Of a DNA stretch of 64,000 nt, positions 23,552 to 32,066 are shown piece by piece. Position 1 is the stretch's first letter. Each line of letters starts with the position of its first letter. The translations under genes and the position numbers were made by a program. Source of the DNA: HGM12998 sp900756495 (GTDB taxonomy: Bacteria; Bacillota; Clostridia; Oscillospirales; Oscillospiraceae); NCBI GenBank assembly GCA_958477305.1, contig CAUEFI010000002.1, forward strand, positions 1 to 64,000, read 5' to 3'. The notes under the pieces were generated by a model. The model was given only the letters and a program-made list of their open reading frames with translations. It made no database searches and was not told the DNA's origin.

Positions 23552-24274
23552 ATGAAGCAACGCGGGAATAAGCTCCGTCTCCTCTGCCGCCTTCTTGTTT
23601 ATCTGCTGGGGCTTTTTCTGCTGGCCATGGGCGTGGCCATCTCCATCAATTCCAACCTGGGCGTTTCTCCAGTCTCCTCGCTGCCCTACATATTCAGCCT
23701 CATTCTCAATCTTCCCATGAGCCTGTGTATCGCGGGTGTCTTCGCAGTCTATATCCTGCTGCAAGCACTGATTCTCCGCCATTCTTTTAACCCCGTCAGT
23801 CTGGTTCAGATTGTGTTCTCTTTTGTCTTTGGCTATTTTACAGATTTATCCAAGTGGATCATCGGTGATTTTGCCATCCCCACCTATGCCGGACGGCTGG
23901 CCATGCTGGCTGTCAGCGTTGTGCTGATCGCCGTCGGAGTCCACCTGTACGTCAGTGTCAAACTGCTGCCCATGCCGATGGAGGGCCTGTCCCTGGCCAT
24001 CTCCTCCAAAACCGGGATTCCCTTTCACAATACAAAAATGATCATCGACTGTCTTGTGGTAGGCGTCGCCATTGCACTGTCCTTTCTCTTTTTGGGCGGC
24101 CTGTCGGGTATTCGCGAGGGAACCGTCATCACCGCCGTCGTGGTGGGAAGGGTCATTGGCCTAATCCGGCGCCCGCTGGCTCCCCTGCTTCGGCGTCTGT
24201 GCCCGGAGACACCCGTGGAATCTATCCAAAGTACGGAACCGGAACTTCTGCCTGACGCCGAACCCGCTGAATAA
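23552..24274 (+). CDS. YczE/YyaS/YitT-family integral membrane protein
   Basis: A 240-residue protein with about five to six transmembrane segments (first at about 10-32, then 45-70, 80-100, 115-135, 165-185). The N-terminal pattern RLLVYLLGLFLLAMGVAISINSNLGVSP and the later KLLPMPMEGLSLAISSKTGIPFHNTKMIIDC resemble the YczE/YitT group of uncharacterised membrane proteins. The C-terminus is a charged cytoplasmic tail. A GGAGGTG site precedes the ATG. Single gene between its promoter and a terminator. Transport is plausible but the substrate is unknown. Confidence 0.85.
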   Translation: MKQRGNKLRLLCRLLVYLLGLFLLAMGVAISINSNLGVSPVSSLPYIFSLILNLPMSLCIAGVFAVYILLQALILRHSFNPVSLVQIVFSFVFGYFTDLSKWIIGDFAIPTYAGRLAMLAVSVVLIAVGVHLYVSVKLLPMPMEGLSLAISSKTGIPFHNTKMIIDCLVVGVAIALSFLFLGGLSGIREGTVITAVVVGRVIGLIRRPLAPLLRRLCPETPVESIQSTEPELLPDAEPAE

Positions 24275-24287
24275 AACCTTCGGCTTA

Positions 24288-24324
24288 CCCCCTGCGGAGC
24301 TCTCTGCTCCACAGGGGGCTTTTT
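24288..24324 (+). terminator. Terminator after the YczE/YitT-like gene
   Basis: CCCCTG-GGAGC pairs with GCTCC-CAGGGG (one mismatch), followed by CTTTTT. It insulates the fatty-acid operon promoter that follows. Confidence 0.85.
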
Positions 24325-24358
24325 CAGCCCTTCAGCCATATTTTGTTTAAATTCACAA

Positions 24359-24386
24359 TTGACATTTGGTCCTGCTCTGGTAAAAT
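24359..24386 (+). promoter_or_regulatory. Promoter of the fatty-acid synthesis operon
   Basis: TTGACA at 24359-24364, 16-bp spacer, TAAAAT at 24381-24386. A long palindrome starts eight bases downstream of the -10 box. Confidence 0.8.
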
Positions 24387-24393
24387 GCGCTTA

Positions 24394-24429
24394 AATCATT
24401 TTAATTAAATTTATTTAAATAAAATGATT
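24394..24429 (+). promoter_or_regulatory. 36-bp AT-rich palindrome, putative operator of the fatty-acid operon
   Basis: Outer arms AATCATTTTA and TAAAATGATT are perfectly complementary, and the inner TTAAAT/ATTTAA part continues the symmetry; 16 of 18 base pairs match. It covers the expected transcription start, a location typical of a repressor site. The MarR/FabT-like protein at 33818 is the likely binder (inference). Confidence 0.65.
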
Positions 24430-24475
24430 GAAATAATGTATGCTGATTACTGAAATAAAAAAGGAGACGATTTAC

Positions 24476-24703
24476 ATGTTTGAACAGGTGAAGGCAATTA
24501 TTGTCGAGACGCTGAACTGCGACGAGTCTCAGGTCACGATGGAGGCCCGGCTGGCTGAAGATCTGGAGGCGGATTCCCTGGATGCTGTCGAGCTGAACAT
24601 GGCTATTGAGGAGGCTCTGGGCATCGCTGTGCCTGACGAGGCTCTGGCTGAGGTCAAAACCGTAGGCGACATTGTCCGCTACCTGGAGGAGCATCAGGGC
24701 TAA
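24476..24703 (+). CDS. acpP: Acyl carrier protein
   Basis: The 75-residue acidic protein carries growing acyl chains on phosphopantetheine. It starts MFEQVKAIIVETLNCDESQV and contains EDLEADSLDAVELNMAIEEAL, in which the Ser of DSLD is the attachment site. An AAGGAGA site precedes the ATG at 24476; the longer in-frame start upstream has none. Length is standard. It heads the fatty-acid operon, three nt before accB. In streptococci acpP lies inside the cluster instead, so the order differs here. Confidence 0.97.
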   Translation: MFEQVKAIIVETLNCDESQVTMEARLAEDLEADSLDAVELNMAIEEALGIAVPDEALAEVKTVGDIVRYLEEHQG

Positions 24704-24706
24704 CCC

Positions 24707-25117
24707 ATGGAACTGAAGGATATTTTTGCTCTACTGGACCGGTTTGACCGCTCTCCGGCAGCCGTGCTGGAGTTGGAGATGGACAAGACGCGCCTCCGCT
24801 TGGAGAAGGGCGGTGTCTCCCTCTCTGCCGTCCCGACCACCGTCCCTGCCCCTGACATGCCCGCCCCCGCTGATACCGGAACCATCCTCAAGGCCCCGCT
24901 GGTGGGGACCTTTTACGCCGCGCCTGCGCCCGGAGAGGACCCTTTCGTCCGGGTTGGCGACACCGTCAAAAAGGGCCAGACAGTCTGTGTGCTGGAGGCC
25001 ATGAAGATGATGAGTGAGGTACCTGCTCCCTGCGACTGTGTCATTGAGGAAGTTTTGATAGAAAACGGAGATCTGGCCGCCTTCGGTGCACCGCTGTTCC
25101 GCATTAAGGAGCTGTGA
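24707..25117 (+). CDS. accB: Biotin carboxyl carrier protein of acetyl-CoA carboxylase
   Basis: Carries carboxybiotin between the AccC and AccAD reactions. The 136-residue product has a Pro/Ala-rich linker (about residues 44-58) and a C-terminal biotinyl domain APLVGTFYAAPAPGEDPFV...VCVLEAMKMMSEV with biotinylated Lys100 in the MKM motif. Start is an ATG four bases after the acpP stop. The protein is somewhat shorter than E. coli BCCP because the linker is short. Confidence 0.97.
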   Translation: MELKDIFALLDRFDRSPAAVLELEMDKTRLRLEKGGVSLSAVPTTVPAPDMPAPADTGTILKAPLVGTFYAAPAPGEDPFVRVGDTVKKGQTVCVLEAMKMMSEVPAPCDCVIEEVLIENGDLAAFGAPLFRIKEL

Positions 25118-25121
25118 GGTT

Positions 25122-26486
25122 ATGTTTAAGCGCGTATTGATCGCCAATCGGGGTGAGATCGCCGTTCGGGTTATCCGGGCCTGCCGGGAGTTGGAGATCG
25201 AGACGGTGGCCGTCTACTCCACTGCCGACGAGGGAGCTCTTCATGTCCAGATGGCAACCCGCTCGGTATGTATCGGCCCCGCCAGGGCCGCCGACAGCTA
25301 TCTGAATCAAGAGGCGCTCATCACCGCCGCACGGGCCACCGGGTGCGACGCCATTCACCCCGGCTACGGCTTTCTATCGGAAAATCCCGACTTCGCCGAT
25401 CTCTGTGAGCAGAACAGGCTCAAATTCATCGGCCCATCAGGCTCTGTAATCCGAAGGATGGGGAACAAAGCCGCCGCACGGGCCCTGATGCAGAAAAGCG
25501 GCGTACCGGTAGTTCCGGGCTCTGACGGACCGGTCCACAATGTGAAACAGGCCTCCGCTCTGGCAGAGGCCATCGGTTATCCTGTGCTTATCAAGGCCTC
25601 CGCCGGCGGGGGCGGCCGTGGTATGCGCCGGGTTGATCGGGCGGAGGACCTCCCCGCCCTGTTCGATGCCGCCCGCAGCGAGGCCGAGGCCTGCTTCGGC
25701 AACGGCGAGGTCTACTTGGAGAAATTGATCCTCAATCCCCGGCATATTGAGTTTCAGATTCTGGCTGACCAGCAGGGAAACATGATTCATCTGGGGGAAC
25801 GGGACTGCTCCATACAGCGCCGGAACCAGAAGCTTATCGAAGAATCTCCCTCCAAAGCCCTCACGCCTGAGCTTCGAGCCAAAATGGGCGCGGCTGCGGT
25901 CGCTGCCGCACGGGCGGCCGGATACACCAACGCGGGTACCGTAGAGTTCGTGCTCTCATCAGAGGGGGCGTTCTACTTTATAGAAATGAATACCCGGATT
26001 CAGGTGGAGCACCCCGTCACTGAATTTGTCACTGGGGTGGATCTGGTGCGGGAGCAGCTCCGCATAGCGGCGGGGCTCCCCCTCTCTCTCTCTCAGGAGG
26101 AGGTCCGTCAGAGCGGCCATGCCATTGAGTGCCGGGTTAACGCCGAGGATCCCCGGGAGGGCTTTCTCCCCTGTCCCGGCGACATCGGCTTTCTCCATCT
26201 CCCCGGCGGTCCGGGTGTGCGGGTGGACAGCGCCCTCTACTCGGGCTGTACGCTCAGTCCTTACTACGACTCGCTGTGTGCCAAGGTGATCGTCCATGCC
26301 CCCACCCGTCTGGAGGCCCTGCGCAAGCTCCGCCGTGCCCTGGAGGAACTGGTCATCGAAGGCTGCCCCACCACAGCGGATCTATGCTACCTCATCTGCT
26401 ACCACCCCGGCTTTATGACCGGGCGGTATGACACCGGCTTTTTGGACACCCATCTGAATGAGCTGCTGAACTGGGATCGTCAGTAG
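25122..26486 (+). CDS. accC: Biotin carboxylase of acetyl-CoA carboxylase
   Basis: ATP-dependent carboxylation of biotin on AccB. The 454-residue product begins MFKRVLIANRGEIAVRVIRACRE and shows the family blocks HPGYGFLSENPDFA, ATP-grasp loop IKASAGGGGRGMRRV, EKLILNPRHIEFQILAD, ERDCSIQRRNQKLIEESPS, and FIEMNTRIQVEHPVTE with the catalytic Glu/Arg. Full family length. The ATG at 25122 directly follows accB; earlier in-frame codons overlap accB and are not needed. Confidence 0.97.
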   Translation: MFKRVLIANRGEIAVRVIRACRELEIETVAVYSTADEGALHVQMATRSVCIGPARAADSYLNQEALITAARATGCDAIHPGYGFLSENPDFADLCEQNRLKFIGPSGSVIRRMGNKAAARALMQKSGVPVVPGSDGPVHNVKQASALAEAIGYPVLIKASAGGGGRGMRRVDRAEDLPALFDAARSEAEACFGNGEVYLEKLILNPRHIEFQILADQQGNMIHLGERDCSIQRRNQKLIEESPSKALTPELRAKMGAAAVAAARAAGYTNAGTVEFVLSSEGAFYFIEMNTRIQVEHPVTEFVTGVDLVREQLRIAAGLPLSLSQEEVRQSGHAIECRVNAEDPREGFLPCPGDIGFLHLPGGPGVRVDSALYSGCTLSPYYDSLCAKVIVHAPTRLEALRKLRRALEELVIEGCPTTADLCYLICYHPGFMTGRYDTGFLDTHLNELLNWDRQ

Positions 26487-26536
26487 TGCGGGACTCCCTC
26501 CCCCGCCGTATTCGCCTTTTGTAAGGAGAACCTATC

Positions 26537-27409
26537 ATGAACAATCACCTATTTCTACAGCGGCGGGAACGCCTGATGGATCTGAAAAATCTGCGGGAGA
26601 ACAAATCTACCCGCAGGGCGGTCAAGGCGGTAGCCGGCAAATGCCCCGGCTGTTCGGCCGCTGTGCCGGCGGCCGAACTGGCCAAGAACCTGTATGTCTG
26701 TCCCCAGTGCGGCCGGCACCACACCATCGGCGCTTATCTGCGCCTCTCCCTGCTGCTGGATCCGGGCTCCTTCCGGGAGCTGGATGAGCGCCTTGCCTCT
26801 CCCAATGTGCTGGACTTTCCCGGTTACGATGACAAGTTGAAAGCGGTCCGCCGCTCTACCGGCCTCACCGAGGCTGTGGTCTCGGCCAGGGGCCGTATTG
26901 AGGGCCATGAGTGCGTCATCACTGTGCTGGACAGCCGTTTCCTGATGGGAAGCATGGGCACTGCCGTAGGGGAGAAGGTCACCCGTGCTGTGGAACATGC
27001 CCAGAAGTATCAGCTGCCCCTGATTCTTGTCTCTGCCAGCGGCGGAGCCAGAATGCAGGAGGGCATTCTCTCCCTCATGCAGATGGCCAAAACCAGCGCT
27101 GCTCTGGAGCGGTTCTCCAAGGCCGGCGGGTTCTGCATCTCGCTCCTCACCCACCCCACCACCGGCGGGGTCACCGCCTCTTTCGCCTCCCTGGGCGATA
27201 TCACCCTGGCCGAGCCCGGCGCACTTATCGGCTTCGCCGGGCCCAGGGTCATCGAGCAGACCATCGGTCAAAAGCTTCCCGAAGGCTTTCAGCGTGCCGA
27301 GTATCTGGAGGAGCACGGCTTTGTAGATCAAATTGTCCCCCGGGGCGAACTGCGCGCTGTTCTGGGTAAGCTCCTCATGCTTCACGAGAGGGGGAAACAC
27401 CGTGGCTGA
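26537..27409 (+). CDS. accD: Acetyl-CoA carboxylase carboxyltransferase subunit beta
   Basis: Forms the carboxyltransferase with AccA. The 290-residue protein has an N-terminal four-Cys zinc ribbon (CPGC ... CPQCGRHH, about residues 36-60) and the crotonase-like domain with SASGGARMQEGILSLMQMAKT and THPTTGGVTASFASLGDI, ending in GPRVIEQTIGQKLPEGFQRAEYL split over residues 235-257. Start ATG at 26537 follows AAGGAGAAC. Its end overlaps the accA start by eight bases. Confidence 0.96.
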   Translation: MNNHLFLQRRERLMDLKNLRENKSTRRAVKAVAGKCPGCSAAVPAAELAKNLYVCPQCGRHHTIGAYLRLSLLLDPGSFRELDERLASPNVLDFPGYDDKLKAVRRSTGLTEAVVSARGRIEGHECVITVLDSRFLMGSMGTAVGEKVTRAVEHAQKYQLPLILVSASGGARMQEGILSLMQMAKTSAALERFSKAGGFCISLLTHPTTGGVTASFASLGDITLAEPGALIGFAGPRVIEQTIGQKLPEGFQRAEYLEEHGFVDQIVPRGELRAVLGKLLMLHERGKHRG

Positions 27410-28211
27410 ATACACCGCAGAGCAGCGGGTGGCCCTGGCCCGCCATGCAGGGCGCCCCAATGCGGCTGACTACATCAACCGCCTGTTTACCGACTTTTTC
27501 GAATGCCATGGGGATCGGCTGTGCCGGGAGGATCCCAGCATTCTGGGCGGTGTGGCCCTCTATCAGGGCCGTCCCGTCACTGTCCTGGGCCACCGGAAAG
27601 GAAAAAATCTGAACGAAAATATCGCTTGCAATTTTGGAATGCCCAGCCCGGAGGGCTACCGAAAGGCGCAGCGTCTGATGCGGCAGGCTGAAAAGTTTGG
27701 CCGGCCTGTCATTACCTTTATTGACACGCCCGGCGCCTACCCCGGCCTGGAGGCAGAGGCCCGCGGCCAGGGAGAGGCCATCGCCTCCACGCTGGCCCTC
27801 ATGAGCGCCCTCACCGTCCCCACCTTGGCGGTAGTCACCGGCGAAGGCGGCAGCGGAGGCGCGCTGGCTCTGGGCGTTGCCAACACGGTTCTCATGCTGG
27901 AGAACGCCGTCTATTCAGTGCTCTCTCCAGAGGGGTTTGCCTCTATTCTTTGGAAAGACGCCTCGCGCAGCGGAGAGGCTGCTGCTATTATGAAGCTGAC
28001 TGCCTCTGATCTGCTCTCCCTGGGGATCGCCGACGAGATAATACCCGAACCGGAGGGCGGCGCCCATACCGATCCTGAGGCCGTCTATGCCGCCCTGGAT
28101 CGGGCCCTCTCCACCCATCTGGCCCGACTTTTCAAGCTGCGGGACTGTGCCGAACACCGCTATCGGAAATTCCGGGCTATGGGGAACTTTACCGGGAAGG
28201 AGAGCCTATGA
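27402..28211 (+). CDS. accA: Acetyl-CoA carboxylase carboxyltransferase subunit alpha
   Basis: Partner of AccD in transferring the carboxyl group to acetyl-CoA. The 269-residue product contains RPNAADYINRLFTDFFECHGDRL, the block GHRKGKNLNENIACNFGMPSPEGYRKAQRLM (split over residues 65-95), FIDTPGAYPGLEAEARGQGEAIA and VTGEGGSGGALALGVAN. The GTG at 27402 is chosen because it follows GAGGGGG and matches the family start; it lies inside accD, so translation is coupled. Shorter than E. coli AccA (319) as in other Firmicutes. Confidence 0.95.
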   Translation: MAEYTAEQRVALARHAGRPNAADYINRLFTDFFECHGDRLCREDPSILGGVALYQGRPVTVLGHRKGKNLNENIACNFGMPSPEGYRKAQRLMRQAEKFGRPVITFIDTPGAYPGLEAEARGQGEAIASTLALMSALTVPTLAVVTGEGGSGGALALGVANTVLMLENAVYSVLSPEGFASILWKDASRSGEAAAIMKLTASDLLSLGIADEIIPEPEGGAHTDPEAVYAALDRALSTHLARLFKLRDCAEHRYRKFRAMGNFTGKESL

Positions 28212-29149
28212 GAGGACTACGGATTGTCTCCACGGGCCGCGCCCTGCCTGAGCACGTTGTCACCAACGAAGACATGAGCCGTCAGGTAGACACCAGCGAC
28301 GAGTGGATTGTCAGCCGCTCCGGCATTCGGGAGCGGCGGTTCTGCACCGGGGAAGAAAACAGTGCCGCCCTGGCTGCCGCGGCTGCCGCGCAGGCCCTGG
28401 AGCGCTCCGGCATTGACCCCGGCCAGCTTGCGGCCTGTATTGTGGCCACTGTAAGCCCCCGGTTTGCCACCCCATCCAACGGCTGTGTAGTGCAGCATAT
28501 GTTGGGTCTGCCTGAGGGGCTTCCCTGCTTTGATATCAGCGTTGGCTGCACCGGCTTTGTGTATGGGCTCCAGATCGCCCGGGGACTGCTCCTCCAGGAC
28601 AGCTGCCATCCCTACGCCCTGGTGATCGGAGCCGAGGCCTTGAGCCACATTATGGACTTTACCGACCGCTCAACCTGCGTCCTTTTCGGAGACGGGGCGG
28701 GCGCCGCGGTGATCTCCCTGACCGATGGGCCTTACGCCTGTACCCTGGGGGCCAGAGGAGATCCGGACGCCCTCTGGGCCCTGGGTCCCGGAGATACCCC
28801 CTCCCATATCCATATGGATGGCAAGGCGGTCTTTCGTTTCGCCGTGGAGGCGGTGCCCCGTGTGGTCCGGGACCTGCTGGAGCAGACCGGGCTGACCGCA
28901 GAAGATGTGGACTGGATTGTCCCTCACCAGGCCAACCGCCGCATCGTGGAGAGCGCCGCCCGGCGGCTGGAGCTCCCCATGGACAAGTTCTTTCTCAACC
29001 TGGACCGCTACGGCAATACCTCTGCCGCCAGTATCCCCATGGCGCTGGATGAGATGACAGAGCGTGGTCTGCTGGTTCGAGGGCAGAAAATCATCTGCGC
29101 CGGTTTCGGCGCAGGACTTACCTGGGGCGGCGTACTGCTGGAGTGGTAG
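28208..29149 (+). CDS. fabH: 3-oxoacyl-ACP synthase III
   Basis: Starts fatty-acid synthesis by condensing an acyl-CoA primer with malonyl-ACP. The 313-residue thiolase-fold product has the full triad: Cys114 in DISVGCTGFVYGL, His240 in WIVPHQANRRI, and Asn270 in DRYGNTSAAS. Also GDGAGAAVIS. Its ATG overlaps the accA stop by four bases. Length and motifs are standard, so it is expected to be active. About 130 nt separate it from fabK. Confidence 0.97.
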   Translation: MRGLRIVSTGRALPEHVVTNEDMSRQVDTSDEWIVSRSGIRERRFCTGEENSAALAAAAAAQALERSGIDPGQLAACIVATVSPRFATPSNGCVVQHMLGLPEGLPCFDISVGCTGFVYGLQIARGLLLQDSCHPYALVIGAEALSHIMDFTDRSTCVLFGDGAGAAVISLTDGPYACTLGARGDPDALWALGPGDTPSHIHMDGKAVFRFAVEAVPRVVRDLLEQTGLTAEDVDWIVPHQANRRIVESAARRLELPMDKFFLNLDRYGNTSAASIPMALDEMTERGLLVRGQKIICAGFGAGLTWGGVLLEW

Positions 29150-29278
29150 TGGGACGCCTTGCCATCTCTGTCTGAGGGAACCGGGGCCTTCTCCGGCGAT
29201 CCTTTCCCCCTCCTCACCGCTGAGTGATGGGCTCCCGCCGTATTGGCGATCCCCAATTCCACTCCGAAAGGATATTGA

Positions 29279-30214
29279 ATGATGAGACTAAACGAGCTTC
29301 TGGGGACCGAGTTCCCCTTCATACAGGGCGGCATGGCCAACATTGCCACCGGCGAGTTTGCCGCCGCCGTCTCCAACGCCGGAGCCTTGGGACTTATCGG
29401 TGCGGGCGGCATGACTGTTGACACGCTTCGGGAAAACATTCATAAATGCCGCTCCCTCACTGACCGCCCCTTCGGTGTAAATATCATGCTGATGAACCCT
29501 CAGGCCAAGGAGATGGCCACCCTGGTGGCTGAAGAACAGATACCCGTTATCACCACCGGAGCGGGCAACCCGGCCCCCTTCCTCTCTATGTGGAAAGCGG
29601 CCGGTGCCAAGGTCTTCCCTGTGGTAGCAGCCGTGGCTCTGGCCAAGCTGGTAGCCCGGGCGGGGGCCGACGGCGTCATCGCCGAGGGCACCGAGTCCGG
29701 CGGCCATGTGGGCGAGCTGACCACCATGGCCCTGGTCCCCCAGGTCTGCGACGCAGTGGATGTGCCCGTCATCGCTGCCGGAGGCATTGCCGACGGCCGG
29801 GGGCTGCTGGCCGCCTATGCCCTGGGGGCCAGCGGCGTCCAGCTGGGCACCTGCCTGCTGGCCAGCGAGGAGTGCCCTATCCACTCCAACTATAAGCAGG
29901 CCGTCCTCAAGGCCGGCGACCGGGCCACCGCCGTCACCGGCCGCAGCGCGGGAGCCCCCGTCCGTTGCCTTAAGAACAAGATGACCCGCGCCTATCTGGC
30001 CAGAGAAAAAGAGGGGGCCACCCTGGAGGAGCTGGAAAAGTTCACTTTAGGCTCTCTGCGCCGGGCTGTCTTTGACGGCGACGTGGACAACGGCAGCCTG
30101 ATGGCCGGACAAATTGCGGGTATGATCCACGGGATCCGCCCACTGCGGGTCATCTTCGAGGATCTGCAGAACGGGTATCGCGCCCGTCTGGCCGCCGTGA
30201 GCGGGGAGGGCTAA
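29279..30214 (+). CDS. fabK: FMN-dependent enoyl-ACP reductase II
   Basis: Reduces trans-2-enoyl-ACP, the last step of each elongation round, using the FabK flavoenzyme instead of FabI. The 311-residue TIM-barrel product starts LGTEFPFIQGGMANIATGEFAAAVSNAGALGLIG (residues 6-39) and has GVNIMLMN, EGTESGGHVGELTT and VIAAGGIADGRGLLAAYALGA, typical of FabK and the related nitronate monooxygenases; the operon context favours FabK. AAAGGA precedes two adjacent ATGs. FabK enzymes are known to be poorly sensitive to triclosan. Confidence 0.95.
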   Translation: MMRLNELLGTEFPFIQGGMANIATGEFAAAVSNAGALGLIGAGGMTVDTLRENIHKCRSLTDRPFGVNIMLMNPQAKEMATLVAEEQIPVITTGAGNPAPFLSMWKAAGAKVFPVVAAVALAKLVARAGADGVIAEGTESGGHVGELTTMALVPQVCDAVDVPVIAAGGIADGRGLLAAYALGASGVQLGTCLLASEECPIHSNYKQAVLKAGDRATAVTGRSAGAPVRCLKNKMTRAYLAREKEGATLEELEKFTLGSLRRAVFDGDVDNGSLMAGQIAGMIHGIRPLRVIFEDLQNGYRARLAAVSGEG

Positions 30215-30216
30215 CC

Positions 30217-31152
30217 ATGAAACTGGCTTTTCTGTATGCCGGTCAGGGCACTCAGCGTGTCGGGATGGGTGCAGATCTCTACGACGCATACCCTGCCTTT
30301 CGCGCCGCTTTCGATGCTGCCGCCCTGGACTTTGATCTGAAGCAGCTCTGCTTTCATGGGCCCGAGGAGACGTTGAACCAGACTCAGTACACGCAGCCCT
30401 GCATGGTGGCCTATGCCGCCGGCGTGACCGCCGTCCTCTATGAGCGGGGAATCCGCCCCGCCATGGCCGCCGGACTCTCTCTGGGCGAGTACTCCGCCCT
30501 CCACGCCGCCGGGGTCTTTGACGCCAGGACCGCCATAGAGCTGGTGGCCTTCCGCGGGAAAGTCATGGCAGAGGCGGTGAAGGACCGCCCCTGCTCCATG
30601 GCCGCCATCCTAAAGCTGGACCGTGAGGCCCTGCGCCAGTGCTGCGAGGCCGCCTCCTTCCTGGGGGTAGCCGAAATCGCCAACTACAACTGCCCCGGCC
30701 AAATCGTGATAGGCGGAGACGCCGCCGCCGTGGAGCGGACCTGCGAACTGGCCAAGGGGGCCGGAGCCGCCCGCTGTATTCCCCTGAAGGTCAGCGGCCC
30801 CTTCCACACCTCCCTCATGGCCCCCGCCGGGGACGCGCTTCGGGCCCGGTTGGCCGCAGTGGACTTCCGGCCTATGGACTTCCCGGTGCTCTTCAACTGC
30901 ACCGGCGATCTCCTCCAGGCGGGCGAGACCATCCCCGCCTTGCTGGAGCGGCAGGTTCAGAGCAGCGTCTATCTGGAGGACTCCATCCGCGCCATGGAGG
31001 CCGCAGGGGTGGACACCATTCTTGAGATCGGGCCAGGCAAGGCCCTCTCCGCCTTTGTAAAAAAGACGGCCAAAGATATCAAAACCCTCTCCGTGGATAC
31101 CGCGGAGGATCTAGAGGCGGCAGTGTCCGCACTGAAAGGAGCAGCACAATGA
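30217..31152 (+). CDS. fabD: Malonyl-CoA:ACP transacylase
   Basis: Transfers malonyl from CoA to ACP. The 311-residue product has FLYAGQGTQRVGMG at the N-terminus, the nucleophile Ser88 in AGLSLGEYSAL, Arg in AFRGKVMAEA, and His197 in VSGPFHTSLM. The ending TILEIGPGKALSAFVKK is typical. It begins three nt after fabK and overlaps fabG by four bases (ATGA). Confidence 0.97.
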   Translation: MKLAFLYAGQGTQRVGMGADLYDAYPAFRAAFDAAALDFDLKQLCFHGPEETLNQTQYTQPCMVAYAAGVTAVLYERGIRPAMAAGLSLGEYSALHAAGVFDARTAIELVAFRGKVMAEAVKDRPCSMAAILKLDREALRQCCEAASFLGVAEIANYNCPGQIVIGGDAAAVERTCELAKGAGAARCIPLKVSGPFHTSLMAPAGDALRARLAAVDFRPMDFPVLFNCTGDLLQAGETIPALLERQVQSSVYLEDSIRAMEAAGVDTILEIGPGKALSAFVKKTAKDIKTLSVDTAEDLEAAVSALKGAAQ

Positions 31153-31892
31153 GCATGAAGGGACAAACCGCCCTGGTTACCGGCGGCAGCCGGGGAATCG
31201 GCCGGGCCATCTGCCTGGAGCTGGCTAAGAACGGAGCCAGTATCGCGGTGAACTACGCCGGGAACGCCCAGGCCGCCGAGGCGGTGGCCGAGGAGTGCCG
31301 TGCCCTGGGTGTGGAGGCCATTACCGTCCAGGCCGACGTGGCCGACGCCGGCGCCTGCGCCGCCATGGTGAAAGAGGTCATTGCTAAACTGGGCCATCTG
31401 GATGTGCTGGTATGCAATGCGGGCATCACCCGGGACAACCTGACCCTGATGATGAAGGAGGAGGACTTCGACGCAGTGCTGGACACCAATCTGAAGGGGG
31501 CCTTCCACTGCATGAAGGCGGCCTACCGCCCCATGATGAAGCAGAAGTACGGCCGCATCGTAGCCATGAGCAGCGTGGTAGGCCTCCGGGGCAACGCCGG
31601 GCAGGCCAACTATGCCGCCAGCAAGGCGGGACTCATCGGCATGTGCAAATCCCTTGCCAAGGAACTGGCCGGACGGAACGTCACCGTCAATCTGGTGGCT
31701 CCCGGCTTCATCGACACGGACATGACTGCAGCCCTCCCTGAAACGGCACGGGAGGCCCTGCTGGCCTCCATCCCCATGGCCCGGCTGGGCCAGCCCGAGG
31801 ATGTGGCCCGGGCCGTGGCCTTCTTTGCCCGTGAGGAGTCCGGATATGTCACTGGACAGGTGCTCTGCGTGGACGGGGGAATGGCGGTCTGA
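31149..31892 (+). CDS. fabG: 3-oxoacyl-ACP reductase
   Basis: NADPH-dependent reduction of 3-ketoacyl-ACP. A 247-residue short-chain dehydrogenase with TGGSRGIGRAICLEL (cofactor loop), VCNAGITRDNLTLMMK, the catalytic Ser in IVAMSSVVG, Tyr and Lys in QANYAASKAGLIG, and NLVAPGFIDTDMT. Length and context make FabG secure. A 174-nt gap with no obvious terminator follows before fabF. Confidence 0.97.
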   Translation: MSMKGQTALVTGGSRGIGRAICLELAKNGASIAVNYAGNAQAAEAVAEECRALGVEAITVQADVADAGACAAMVKEVIAKLGHLDVLVCNAGITRDNLTLMMKEEDFDAVLDTNLKGAFHCMKAAYRPMMKQKYGRIVAMSSVVGLRGNAGQANYAASKAGLIGMCKSLAKELAGRNVTVNLVAPGFIDTDMTAALPETAREALLASIPMARLGQPEDVARAVAFFAREESGYVTGQVLCVDGGMAV

Positions 31893-32066
31893 GACCGCCG
31901 GCAAATTTTATCCCCGCTTTTCCGGACGGAGCAGCTGTTCAACGGGAGGCGGAACAGGGGCAGGGCCTTTTCAAGCCCAAACGCATCCAAACACTTACAG
32001 GCTGCCTTCTCCCTCATGAAAGGGATCCGGAGGGCGGCCCCTACCAAGACAGGAGGAGAACCGACT

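Noticed and set aside
29279..30214. Nitronate monooxygenase instead of FabK
   Set aside because: The folds are related, but position between fabH and fabD and absence of another enoyl reductase in the operon favour FabK.
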